Below, piece after piece: positions 10,499-21,400 of a DNA stretch of 64,000 bases (within the stretch, counting starts at the first letter, position 1; the number at the start of each line of letters is the position of its first letter). The stretch is from Blumeriella jaapii (taxonomy: Eukaryota; Ascomycota; Leotiomycetes; Helotiales; Drepanopezizaceae). Position numbers and translations under genes: made by a program. A model generated the notes under the pieces. The model had not been told where the DNA came from and searched no databases. It saw only the letters and a list, made by a program, of their open reading frames with translations. The stretch spans positions 1,426,001 to 1,490,000 of the forward strand of contig VWND01000073.1 of NCBI GenBank assembly GCA_009599575.1, written 5' to 3'.

Positions 10499-11515
10499 CG
10501 ATGCCGGAAGCCCCCTCGCCTCCCTCGGCGGCTCCAGGCTTCACCCTTCCATCGAGCCCTGCTCCGGTCAACGTCTTCGATTTCTTGGTTGCCGGCTCTA
10601 CGCCTAACCAGTCGCAACTCGAACTCCCCGGGCCAGAGCCCATGCAGATGATCGAGGACGGAAGAGACGAGGATATGGAGTTGAACCACGAACGGGATCT
10701 TGTCAGAGTGCACTTCAGCGAATCCGTGACGAATTTGGTGGAGTACGGGAAGGATCCCATACAAACAGGCGCAACCGAATGTAGAACCCCAGCCCCGAAA
10801 TCCGAGCGTGAGCGCAAGAAGGACAGGAAGGACAAGGCTTTGACTAGAGAAGAGAAGAAGGACAAGAGGAAGCGGCTGCATGTCGACACTCAGGACCTGA
10901 CACCCCGCGACGATGAGAGCATGACCGATGCGCCGCCAGTCCTACACTCTGGACTTACTGGTGGCCTCGGCCGACTGATGACCCGCCCATCAGTCTTCCC
11001 GCCCTCGCCAGACTACTCTGGGGGGGGACGTTGCGGACGCCTCTCCCGCCAGCCCGTTGAAGAAGTCTAAGCATTCCAAGAACCTGAAGCGCGGCCGTGT
11101 AGACACCATCAGTAATAACCTGATGTCGCTGATTACCAGTAAGAAGCGCGTCTCGTCTAGAGAACACTCCGAAGATAGACCGAAGCGGAAACACCGCAAA
11201 CGCCGCGAAGGCTCGGAGCGCCCTGCGCGCAAGATGATCGAGTACACGTCTTCGAACGGCGACGGCGCCGGAGACGAGAATGACGGCAGCCAGCTTATCG
11301 TCTACAAGCCACGTGCTGAGCTACTGCTGAGCTTCGTCAACAAGGGTCCAGAGAGCGAGCGAGGCGTCAGCATGAACAAGGCGCTGAAGCGCTTTCACCG
11401 CGAGAGAGCGGCGATAAACGCGGGCCACGGCAAGCAGCTCGAGGAGAAGGAGCTGTGGCGGAGTCTGCGCATGAAGAAGAACGACCGGGGCGAGATCGTG
11501 CTGTTTATCGAATGA
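10011..11515 (+). CDS. LYAR-type C2HC zinc-finger nuclear protein (frameshift in G8 run)
   Basis: Exons 10011-10031, 10083-10205 and 10273-11515, with introns GTATGT...GCCAG (51 bp) and GTACGT...TTGCAG (67 bp). The first residues MVSFSCENCGDVLTKKKLDPHRNHCYGASFTCLDCMVHF give the paired Cys/His pattern of the LYAR zinc finger. The finger is split by the first intron right after Cys-Glu. The middle is acidic and Pro-rich with an (EP)n repeat (nt about 10464-10500). Lys/Arg-rich, probably nucleolar-targeting stretches follow (SERERKKDRKDK, KSKHSKNLKRGR). The conserved tail is NKALKRFHRERAAINAGHGKQLEEKELWRSLRMKKNDRGEIVLFIE. LYAR proteins act in nucleolar rRNA synthesis and ribosome biogenesis. At 11021-11028 a run of eight G puts the frame out by one; seven G would join SPDYSGG to DVADASPASPLKK without a break. 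Confidence 0.8.
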
Positions 11516-12082
11516 TACCCCTTTTTGGGTTTTAGAGGAGCATCCGTATGATGCTAGCTTGTCGTCGCGTAACTTTGTTTGTGTTTTGCAGGTTGTGCGA
11601 GGAAACTCGTCTGGCGATGTTTTTGGAGCAGCTTAATCTAGAAGTCGAATCGAGAGTTCTGGCTGTAGTGTTTTTCCAACTACAAATATTCTATTGTGCC
11701 ATGATGTTACGTCGTGACATGCATTTCAAATACTGGACATAATCAACATTAGATCTAGCTTTTGCTTGAGGTTTGGCAGGTTTCTGGAACGGCCTGGGCG
11801 GCTTATAGGCCGGGGACAGTAGCTGCCTGTACAGACCTCGGGCACAGAGAGGAGCTTGTTGGATGTGTCCGTAGATATCCGAATGGCTCGCTTCGGAGGT
11901 AAACATCGTCTGACGACGACACGCAACTTGCCTCTCGTTGGCGAGTCCGGCTCCTCTCCGAGGCCATTTAGCATCCTCTGATAACTCCTGCGTTGTTCGT
12001 TCCCCCCAGGCTCTGCCTTCTGGCCACACGTGTGAGTGCTATGATTTTGATCTTCGCGCATGCTGAAGTTGACTGACTTGGT
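11516..12082. other. Convergent intergenic region
   Basis: This is the 3' flank shared by the LYAR-type gene (+) and the WD40 gene (-). I see no gene. Frames on the minus strand here (11691-12061) lack any family feature. Confidence 0.5.
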
Positions 12083-13224
12083 CTAGGGCGACCCGAAAAC
12101 AGTCACGATCCCATCTGTCCCAGCACAACACCACTGATCACCCCTCACCCCGTCCTTCCAGGCCAGACAACTCACCACGTTCTTCTTCTCCTTCTCCTTC
12201 CCATCTGTCCCGATCTTTCTCTTTCCCTCGACCTTCGAGCCCTCCACTCGAATCCTCTCTACCACCTCGCCGCTCAAGGTGTCCCAGACCACCACTTGCC
12301 CATGCGCACCCTTCACATCCTCATTACCACACAGTACCCACCTCTCGTTCTTCCCAAACACACTTCTCAACCTGAACTCCTCGTTCCTCCAGCTCTCGCC
12401 TTTGTAGGCTTTGAGCAGCCCTCCGCCGTCCCTATCCATCAAGCGAACACAACTACCTAGTCCCCCTACCAGCACGCCCTTCCCATCCCTCGTCCTCTCT
12501 AAGCTCGTGACGCTGTCGCCAATGACATCGGTTTCCAGCCTCCCAAACCGCAAATCATAACACCGCACCCTCCCATCCACGCTCCCAGCCAGAATCTCAT
12601 ACTCGCCCTTCCCGCCTCCCCCATCTCGCGCAACCAGCACGCAACTCACCGAGTCCCGCGCGTCGTCGAGCACCATGATCGGCTTCCCGCTCTGGCTCCT
12701 CACGTCCCAGAGCCGCACGCTGGCATCGAAACTACCCGATACCAACACGCTGTCGCCCTGCGCCGCGAACGTCACCGCGTTGATGCGCGCCGTGTGCCCA
12801 TGGTTCCCGCCGAGCCTGCGGAGCGTCTTCGCCGTGGCCACGTCCCACAGGAAGACGGCGCGGTCGCCGCCCGCGGACGCGAACGTCGCGTTGTCGGACG
12901 CGACGGTGAGGGAGAGCACCTCGTAACCATGCGCGCTGTAGGACTGGATCAGCTGGGTTGGCTTCGGGGGCACGAGGGGGTCGGTGGATGGGGCTGCGGC
13001 CGGCCGGGACGGGTTGTAGAGCCGGATGGTGCGGTCGGAGGAGCCGGTGAGGATGTAGGTTGATGGCGATGAGGAGTAGCTCAGGGCATGGACTGGGCCT
13101 GTGGGCGAGGGGGTTGTCTGTTAGCCTTGCGCTCGAGGCTGTCTTTCTTGGAGATTCCCGAAACGGGGAAGAATGTACCGTTTGAACCGAGGAGTTGGGT
13201 TAGTGGCGTGGATGGGAATATCAT
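12083..13224 (-). CDS. WD40-repeat protein, WDR83/MORG1-like
   Basis: Exons 13224-13179 and 13098-12083, joined through an 80-bp intron (GTACAT...CCACAG). The product is 353 residues. Exon 1 reads MIFPSTPLTQLLGSN and continues in phase as GPVHALSYSSSPSTYILTGSSDRTIRLYNP. A chain of WD repeats follows: SADGDRAVFLWDV-type, VLVSGSFDASVRLWDVRS, EILAGSVDGRVRCYDLR, GVLVGGLGSCVRLMDRDGGGLLKAYKG, WVLCGNEDVKGAHGQVVVWDTLSG and a last blade ending in TDGIVTVFGSP. Repeat order and the YKGH-like element before the sixth blade match WDR83, a beta-propeller scaffold linked to ERK-pathway assembly and to the spliceosome. A Lys/Glu-rich insert (KVEGKRKIGTDGKEKEKK) lies in the last blade. Other seven-blade WD40 proteins cannot be wholly excluded. 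Confidence 0.75.
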
Positions 13225-13687
13225 CTTCTGGGGATTTCGAAGGGGTGGTGGTTGGGTAGTCTGATGCTCGGAACTTGCAAAGACTGGCTTGAAGTCAGGG
13301 CCGCACGGCTGTCTGTATCTGCTCGGGTATGATACCTCGCCTGTTGGGGAGGTTTTGACCACTTACACATTCCCCACGAGGTCACTTCCGACATCACAAA
13401 GCTCTTCACATAGCCTTTGCTGCTGTCTTGTGCCTTAACTAAACTAAGCTACAAAAAAACATACAGTACAATTGAAAGACACACGTCAGCATATTTAACT
13501 ACTCACCCCCAAGCCTGAGGGAGACTGTATCTGCATTTTATCTTAATCGTATCTGGTTGTGGTATGCAGACCAACAGACGCCGACTCGCCCCAAAAGCTC
13601 ATTACTCGAAATTGAATAAACGCCCAGATCTCCTTTCGCAAGCCCGCCGGCCCCGTAACAGGTCATGATGTACAGCCAAAGTCTCCT

Positions 13688-13732
<45 letters not shown>

Positions 13733-13748
13733 TTCATCTCGTCCGACA
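13225..13748. other. Intergenic region with 43-nt poly-C tract
   Basis: This lies between the WD40 gene start and the stop of the zinc-ribbon gene, both on the minus strand. It holds the uninterrupted 43-nt C run at 13690-13732, only 17 bp beyond the stop codon. Proline- or glycine-rich frames across the run are artefacts. No gene seen. Confidence 0.7.
13690..13732. repeat. poly-C tract (43 nt)
   Basis: A run of 43 C without interruption. On the coding strand of the neighbouring zinc-ribbon gene it would be a poly-G run in the 3' UTR. Confidence 0.95.
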
Positions 13749-14236
13749 TCAACCATACTGCATGTTCTGCTGCGGTTTCGGCGCTCCTTGTTCCCCCGGC
13801 GGACCTCCTCCCCCTCCCCATCCAGCCGGCGCACCACTCGGCGGCGGCTGGTTCTGTAACGGCAGGCCACCTCGCTTCATGGCCACCACGTCCTGTCTAT
13901 TCTGCAGCGGCTGCGCGAGTTGCAGATGGAGCAGATGACATCCTCGTAGCCGTGGACGCTGAGCGGAACGACGGGGATGAAGCAGAACGTGAACCACGGG
14001 TTGCGCTTGATGACTCTCGCCGCGTAGTTGCCCTGGAGAAGCCCGATCAGCCTGTGATGGTAAACGCAGGGCGACGGGGGCGCGTAGGTACGTACGCAGT
14101 TATGACATTGGCACACGGTTCCTTCGTAGCCTTGCAGTTGCTTGGAGAACTCTGGAGCAAGGTTAGGTGCGAGAGATCCACGCAGGGGAGGGGAGCTCGA
14201 CGAACCATGCTCTCCGCAGGTGAAAATAAAACACAT
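13749..14236 (-). CDS. Small zinc-ribbon protein (zinc_ribbon_15-like; frame broken once)
   Basis: Exon 14236-14096, a 63-bp intron (GTACGT...CTCCAG), then exon 14032-13749. The split falls exactly inside the ribbon: CQCHNC | GNYAARVIKRNPWFTFCFIPVVPLSVHGYEDVICSICN. This gives the two CxxC knuckles and the W-F-T-F-C-F-I-P-V-x-P-L core of a widespread small fungal zinc-ribbon family of unknown function. The C-terminal stretch LAQPLQNRQDVVAMKRGGLPLQNQ... is in another frame. One missing base at about 13925 (CN-TCGCGCAG in place of CN-TTCGCGCAG, giving Phe) joins them. The tail is Pro/Gly/Gln-rich and ends PKPQQNMQYG. MCFIFTCGEH is taken as the start because of the ATG and family-like opening. 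Confidence 0.7.
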
Positions 14237-15277
14237 GTTCTGGCTTGCTGTGGTGTAGAGTTCGTGAAAGGCGCAATAATCACTTCAAGATCCGGACTTC
14301 CGAAAGAGAAGAGGTGAAGAAGAGGTGAAGAAGCGGTGATGAGGTTGTCTTTGTTTTGTATCTCCGTGGCTGTGCCCGTTCCAGCCAAGAAACCCCAGGT
14401 TTCTCGTCCTGCCGGAGTTATGGTTGTTCCTTAGCGAGACGCTAAGAGTCCGTCGCACATAAAATCTCGCTGGAGCTTCTCTTCCTCTCTTCCCCCCTCC
14501 TCCCCTTCAAGCGCCGTCCTCATCAACGCTGCGTTTCTATGCTACAAACAGATTCGCGCTGGTCCTCGTGCCGCGCCTATCAGGATCCTCGGATCGTCAC
14601 CTATGTGCATATGAGAAATTCGGAGTACTCTTCAACCCACCTTCCTCCTGTTCCCCTCCCCTCCCGGGGCGGTTCGCAGTGACAGGTCTGCCCGCGAGGG
14701 TTCGGCGCGATGTCGCGTCTGCAATTGGCATCAGAAAAGCAGGAGCAGGGCCGCCGCGTTCCGGCCGGCGCGTCCCTTGTTTTCCTCTGGGAGAGCCGTT
14801 GCGAAGATTGTGTGGGCTGCGTGCGGCCCGACACTTAAGTGCAATACGCAGCGTGCCCTCTTCCCCGGCGAGAGCTGGGGCCAAGGGCACAATTCGATTC
14901 CGATTACTCTGATGGGGACGGCACTTCACCCTTTTTCTTTCGAGGTCAGTCTTTCCCTGGAGGCGAGGGTGAGAGTGAGGAAGGATACTACTAATTGTAT
15001 TTCGCGATCTGTGGACGACCAATCGAGCGCCCTCAACGAGAGCCACAACCCAAACCAACCAAACAAGATCGATCTGCGCCACCACATTCCCTTTTCCCAA
15101 CGCAGCAAGCCAAACCAAAACCGAAGTGCAGTCTCGAACCCAGACCCTTACACAGTTTCAGCGACCGTCCCGCCCGAAATGAACACAGAATCCAAGTTAA
15201 CCAGTGTATCTGCTGGAAAGCAGCGAAAAGACCATCCCAAGCTTCACACTCCACTCCGAAGCACCGAACATTCCGCT
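14237..15277. other. 1 kb intergenic region
   Basis: This separates the zinc-ribbon gene from the 3' end of the unknown acidic-protein gene. Frames of up to 173 codons on either strand (14597-15118 -, 14777-15724 +) have no motif, and the latter is the antisense shadow of the neighbouring gene. No gene seen. Confidence 0.5.
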
Positions 15278-16146
15278 TTACCAGTTTCCCCCGCCACCGC
15301 CCCGATGTCCATCGTCCTGATCGTCTCCAGCATCAGCTTCGGACTCGTCCCCAGATTTAAACAGGCTCCTGTTTTCTTCCTCCTCCGGATCCACCAGGGT
15401 CTTCAGCATCGCCAGTTCCTTCAACAACGATTTGCATTTGATGTGCTTCATGGGTACCCCTTTGAGGAGCGTTCCGATCAAATTTTGCGCAGTTTGAATC
15501 TTCTCGCGGAGGCGTTTCTGACCTTCGGTTCGATCCTCGTTCTTGGGCGACCGGCTTTCGCTGATGATCGGGTGGGCGGCTGCTTCCAACGACCGAGTCA
15601 ACATTCTCTTCTTCTCCTCGAACTGCTCGTAGCTCTTATCCTCCTCAGGGATCTCTTCGCCATCCTCATATGCTCCGCTGTCCGGCTTTCCTTGCACTCT
15701 TGCAATCCACAAGCTCGTCAGTAGCTCGGCTGAAGCGTATCGCTTCAAAGGACCGATCTCGCCCTCGTAACTATCCACAAAGGTGTTGTAAAATTCTTCT
15801 GCCTTGCCGATGTCCTTGAATAGTCTGGTCATGGCCTTGCCGAATGGAAGTCCATCCCTGTTTGGGCCGGCATCCTCGATCTGAGGAAAGGCTCGTATTG
15901 CTCGGGTGAAACGCCTTGGCCTGATTTTCTACGCCCTCCCTTCTGGCGGATTGGGAGGCAAGCGCGCGGATCGACGAAGTCGTCAGAATCAAAGTCCTGG
16001 TCGAACAGTCGCCTGTCAGGTCCAAAGTAGCCGTTTTCGAACTCTAAGAAGCCATATCCGTAAGGGTAGTTGTGATATCCTGCTCGATGATTGCCTCGAT
16101 GGCCACGTACAAGCGGTGCCACGGGGTAGGCGTGCTGCCGGGACAT
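15278..16146 (-). CDS. Uncharacterised charged fungal protein (frame broken once)
   Basis: I do not recognise the family. The N-terminal part (ATG 16146, MSRQHAYPVAPLVRG; an ATG at 16158 is also in frame) is rich in Gly/Tyr/His. The second part, in another frame, runs IEDAGPNRDGLPFGKAMTRLFKDIGKAEEFYNTFVDSYEGEIGPLKRYAS. A helical region with coiled-coil-like KxLREKIQTAQNLIGTLLKG follows, and an acidic Asp/Glu/Gly-rich tail ends GGGGGNW at 15278. The two frames differ by one missing base near 15880. A 95-bp intron with a weak donor (GTCGAT at about 15975) and acceptor TTTCCTCAG would also preserve phase. No signal peptide or membrane segment is visible. The regular heptad-like pattern and clean second frame make it a likely real gene. 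Confidence 0.5.
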
Positions 16147-17513
16147 GGTATCCCACAAGTGGTGCTTAGTTTGTGAGGATCTCGGGGCCGATTTTCAGGC
16201 GGATCACTTGGTCTGATACTGTGGTCCCATGGGAGAGGTGGAGTGGTTTATATGCCATTCCTGTCCATTGTCACATTGGACAGCATCAATGACCAAGATA
16301 ACAATCATTGTTAACACACCACATTGCGAAGAGTAAACCTTTCGGGGAAATCAGCAAAGGCCTTTGCATCGTTTCATTGAGGCGCAAAGCAAGCGGCTGG
16401 TGACATCTCAGTCGCCCGTAACGGAAGTATTTCTTTTCTTGTCCACACTTTCAGGCTCATGGTTTGCCATTCCATCAGACCGAAGGTGGTTTCCGAAGGA
16501 TTGATACATTATTTTGTCGGTCCTCAAACGTTATTGAAGTACAAGATCGGTTTGTCGTCAAATGGCAATGAAGATTGCTGCTACGGGCATGCTTGCCTTT
16601 CCAAACGCGCCGCCGTTTCCTGCGCAGTACCTCCACGCTATGATTGCTTCCCGGAGCTTTCAGCATACTGTACAGTCTCCGCAGCATCTTTCTGTCATTG
16701 ATCTGTTGACAAGGACAGGAAACTTTTCTTTGCCCCTCTACATCAAAGGTTACGCTGATGAGAGAGGCGGCGCTGTGAGACTGTCAGGAGAGTGGCACGA
16801 TTCCTTAGGCCCAAAATACTTCGGGTCTTCTTGAATCTTCATCGCACACTTTCTTCCTTGCGTACTTACCTGTGGGCTTTGAAAGAATATTCACTGCAGT
16901 ACAATCAATCCCATTCCAACTGCACCACACTCGGGTCACAATCATCCACGCGAAAATGGCATCAAAGTGGCTGCAGTGGAGTAGATTCAAACATCATCTA
17001 CCCACCTGTACTATCTAGTCGACCCCGCAAGCTCTGGGCGCAGACAATAGGTACGTACATGAAAATGGCTCGCTGGGTGGAAACCACCCAGACCATTTGT
17101 TTGCTCTGGAAATCTCAGGCGCGCCTCCGTGCACGTGTTTCCGTTCGTTTCCCAGCAGCTGCCCTCTGCAGCCTTGCATTTCTCCCTCTTCCCCTTCCCC
17201 GCTGGTCGCTCTCCTTGGTATCATTCAGGAAAACGCGCGGGGAAACTTGGCTGAAAAAACACTACGAAGAAAACGAATTCGCGCGGCCGCGGATTCGGTT
17301 CGTGAGTGGGCGGGCGGTGGGCGCAATCAAAGGCCAGCCTGTGATGCAGCGCACGCCCTGGGGGGGTCGCAAACAGGTAAAGTAGCCGTAAAGGAATGGA
17401 CGGCGTCCCGTGTCTCGGGATTCTCACTTACCCTCTTCCTTCTTCCCTTCGTTGCATTTTAACCTCGGCCTTCCTTCTCGTTGGGATGTCAGGTAAGTCT
17501 CTCTCCCTCTTTC
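16147..17513. other. 1.4 kb intergenic region
   Basis: Promoter side of the unknown gene and 3' flank of the CBM48 gene. A 197-codon frame at 16792-17385 (+) has no recognisable domain and is not supported as a gene. Confidence 0.45.
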
Positions 17514-18482
17514 TCATCTGCGGACGACGAGCCCGTGGCGGCGAGAGCTCGATGGAATGTACTCCTCGTCCGAAGAGCAGCAGGACGACGAGTCGTCGCT
17601 GTAGCCGCAGCGAGAGCCGCCGCAATCGAGCTTGACCCTGTCGCCGCCGCGCGTGATGCCATAGCGCTCGCAGATGCAGCCCACGGAGCCAGAGCGGGAC
17701 GTGCTGTAGTCGGACAGCGAGGAGGCCGAACTGGGGCTGTCAGAGTCGGAGCGCGACGACAGGCTGGAGCCGACGGACGACGGCGGGCTATTTGACAGGC
17801 CATAGTCGTACTCGTCGCCCATGGTGGCAGCGCTGAAGCGCGACGTGAGCTCCTCCACTGTCGGCGCGCTGTAGTTCGCCTCCAGGATGTACTTGGTGGC
17901 GTGCGGCGTCACGGGCTTCGGCGACTGGATCTGCGAGATGGAGAGCGGGCGGCCCTTGGGGATATCGACCGAGAGGCTCAGGCTATCGCGGCGGGACTCG
18001 CGGCGGGAGGAGGACGACGAGCTGTGCTTGTCGCGGGACGAGGAGTGGTGCTTGGACTTGGACGAGGAAGAGCTCTTCCTATCGGACGAGGAGTGGTGTC
18101 TCGACGACGACGAGGAGGAGCCGGACTTGTCCTTTGAGGATCTGTGGGACGAAGACGAAGACGAAGACGAGGAAGACTTCCTTTCGAAGGGCACGTCGAG
18201 GATGTTCAGGACGCGGCCGGTCGTGGGCTCGGTCGTCGACGACTGGCCAGGGTCGTGGGAGACGTGGTAGCCGTCGATGATGTAGTAGTACCAGTATCGC
18301 TGGCCGGGCTGGAGCGTGCTGCCCTGGAAGCGGAAGGTGCCCTTCCAGGCGCCGGACTTGGAGGAGGTCTTGTCCTTGGACAGCGGCAGCTGGCCGGCGT
18401 AGTTGTCCCACGATCCGAGGAGATGGACGGTCTTGACGCCGGAGGAGGTGCGAAGTGCGAATGAAAGCTGGACGGCGGTCAT
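17514..18482 (-). CDS. CBM48 / AMPK-beta-type glycogen-binding domain protein with Ser-rich linker
   Basis: A single exon of 322 residues. Residues 1-100 form a CBM48 (AMPK1-CBM) fold: VKTVHLLGSWDNY with Trp25, then GAWKGTFRF, and PGQRYWYYYIIDGYHVSHDP. The aromatic and Gly positions match those that contact alpha-glucan in this module. Residues about 105-165 are almost only Ser with Lys, Arg, His and Asp (runs of up to ten Ser), a probable disordered phosphorylation-prone linker. A conserved-looking block follows (PKGRPLSISQIQSPKPVTPHATKYILEANYSAPTVEELTSRFSA). The C-terminus is Ser/Asp-rich with a Cys cluster (GCICERYGITRGGDRVKLDCGGSRCGY). There is no catalytic domain, so the protein probably tethers something to glycogen or acts as a regulatory subunit; that is inference. 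Confidence 0.75.
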   Translation of the reverse strand: MTAVQLSFALRTSSGVKTVHLLGSWDNYAGQLPLSKDKTSSKSGAWKGTFRFQGSTLQPGQRYWYYYIIDGYHVSHDPGQSSTTEPTTGRVLNILDVPFERKSSSSSSSSSSHRSSKDKSGSSSSSSRHHSSSDRKSSSSSKSKHHSSSRDKHSSSSSSRRESRRDSLSLSVDIPKGRPLSISQIQSPKPVTPHATKYILEANYSAPTVEELTSRFSAATMGDEYDYGLSNSPPSSVGSSLSSRSDSDSPSSASSLSDYSTSRSGSVGCICERYGITRGGDRVKLDCGGSRCGYSDDSSSCCSSDEEYIPSSSRRHGLVVRR

Positions 18483-21400
18483 CTTGGCGAGGAGAATGAT
18501 TGAATTAAAACTACTTTAGATGCGGTGGTCGTTGGAAAACAAGAAATGGAATGCAGATGGGTTCGAGCAAGGGCGAGCTAGTTTTGGGGTTGTCGGCGAG
18601 GGTGATTAGAGTCGGTGCGAGAATGTTATGGGAGTCGGCCAGCGACTTGGGTGAAAGGGGGACCACAATTGGGAGGTGTTGTGGATGGTGTTGAGATGGG
18701 AGATATTATCGAGCACAGCTCGGTTGAGGCGGAGGCGATGGCGATGGAAAGCAAAAAACGAGCAAAAAAAAGAGGAGGGGGAGGAGGAGGAGGAACTAGG
18801 ACTCTGCGGCGGCGATTGACTGCTTGCTGGAGAGAAAGGAAGAAGAGAGGAGAAGAGAAGGGCGGCGACGGGGGAACTGGCGTTACCTTTATCTTGCTCT
18901 GGCCTGCTCGGGTCGAGTCGAGCTTCTCGAGGCCGCTTCCTCGGCTGCTTGCCCAGGTCGTGTAGCTACAGCACCGTACATACATACAGTACAGTAGCTC
19001 GACCATGACCATGTACAGTACATACTATGGTACAGTACAGTATGTCCTACGTACAGGATGTCTGCACCGTCCAGGCCTGTAGAGACAGCTCTCGTACAGG
19101 ATGCGGAAGTACGGATATGTGCGATTGCCCGCCCGCCCTCTGCGAGTCGCATATGCCCCAGGCCGTTATTGGACCGGAGGGCAGAAGGAGGGGGACGCAG
19201 GATCATTCATTCATGGATGGCGATGGAGGGGGGGGGGCATGCGATGCCTTCATGATTCGATCGACTGCCCCGACTGGCATCGGCTTCGTTTCTGCAGGTA
19301 GTGGGTAGTGCCGGCGCGTAACCAGATGTCGTTGCAGTGGTGGTGATGGAGGGCGGGAGGTAAGTGGTTGGTTGGCGTGTTCGTGGTCGTTGTTGTACGT
19401 GTCGTCGTAGTCGTTGCGGTGCTTGTACTGTAACTTGTCGTCGATGTTGATGGTTCGTCGACGGCCGCTAAGCCGTTCTGGGCCCGCGGGCGACTAGATC
19501 CTGGGACGCGCCAGCGAATGGCCGCCGGCCTGATCGTCCTCGCCTCGGCTATCTATGCACGACGTAAACATTGGGCTCGCGTCTACTCCAATGGCGGAGC
19601 GACGTTCGACACCGACTTGTTACTGTACTGTACATACACACAGCATACACAGCACATATTGTACTGTGTATGTCGCACGATACAGAGTACAGTACAGTAC
19701 ATACGGTAGAAAGAAGCTGGAACTTCTATCGGGAGTATTCACTTGATTTGGCGAATCACGCCTGCCGCGCCTTGCCTGCCTATCAGAGGGAGAAGAGCTA
19801 GAGCAAGAAGCTGTTGGATGGCTCATGTACAGTACTGTACATATACCTTGGTACTGGAGGTGTTTTTCTGTAGAGGAGAAGTTTCCTTCCTTCCTGGCAT
19901 GGCATGGCATGGCATCGCGGCGACGGATGGATGCAACCGACATGTCCGGTACCGTAGTACAGTACCATGATCATGAATGAGTCTGGGCTGAAGTGGGTGC
20001 GTAGTGCAGTATCTCTCTCCTCTCCTACCCTGTTCCCTCACATCCCAGCAGACACAAAAAAGCTAGTACTGTACACATTCAGTGCTGCACCGCGATACGC
20101 GATGCGCGATCGCGGTGGACGGCGGCACAGTATGTGTACTGTAGGGACGAAAAGGCGGTGCGATACATCCTCATCCATCGATATCTTACGGTACATCAGA
20201 TGTCAGATGTCAGATGTCAGATGCTGCGGCTTATATGGACAGTACATATTGCAGGGCAGGGACACAGGATGGAGAGGGGGGGGTAAACAGGATAGAAGGA
20301 AAGGGAGGAGGAAGGAGGAAATACTGTACACATACAGTAGAATACATACGTAAGACAGGTGACCGATCTTATGCAGGCGTACGAAGACGGTCGGATTTCG
20401 TGATGGTTGTGCAGCGAGCAGGGAGGGCGTCGTCGCTGATCCGGCGGTCAGCAGAGGTCGGCTTGCGTGGACGTACATGATGTGGTTTGTATTGTATGTA
20501 CAGTACAGTACAGTATGTCACCTCAGATACGAATATATAGGCATGTATGGTATGTACAATACAGTACTGCATAGTAGTACAGGCTGTACAGATACAGTAG
20601 CTTACCTGCTTTCCCACTTGTTCACCGAGCACGCGTTGCGTCGTCTTGGGAAAGCCAAGTACTGTACGCCTGATGTTGGCTTTGAGGCCGAGGAGAGAGG
20701 AAGAGCGTAAATGAATGGTGATATCGAGGATTCGAAAAATGGAAAGCAAGAATACATCCTACGGTACTAGGTACTGTACTGTAAGTACTGCCGACTTCTC
20801 CTCACACCACTTGCACACACAGACAGGCAAGTAAATCCCTACCATATACAGCAGACTCCGCACATCTCAAGTTCCTGATCCTCACATGCCATGCCATGCT
20901 ATGCCATGCCATGCCATGCCATGTTATGTTATGTCATGTCATGTCCTGTCATGTCATGCCAGCCATCACGTCCCAGGAGGAAAACGTCGGTAATCCATCC
21001 CACCCCTGCGCGGTCACAGGGCCCAACAAGACGCCCTCGTGAGAATCTCAACCGGTTCGCGAGCGGGCTGCATCGCATGCCTTGTGCATCGATCCCTGGT
21101 GGCAGCATATTTACATACCTGCTGTATTTCTACCGTCCATCTCCGCCACTCTTCGGCTGCGTACTCGGTGAAGGAAGCTGTTGGAAGGAGGTGTCTCATT
21201 CCCTGGCTCCGCAGATGCGAGATGGGAAGGTGGTTGGTCTGTCATTTGGGAAGTAGGAACGCGATGCGAATTCGATATTGCATTTGTGATCTACCGAGTA
21301 GTGAAATTGCAAGAACACGATACGCATGATTCAACGTTATGGAATGTCAGACGAAGGTAGACCACATGGAACCACTGTGCTTCAAATTCTTGAGCTTTGT

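Noticed and set aside
10150..10881. 243-codon minus-strand frame opposite the LYAR-type gene
   Set aside because: Antisense shadow of a well-supported coding exon.
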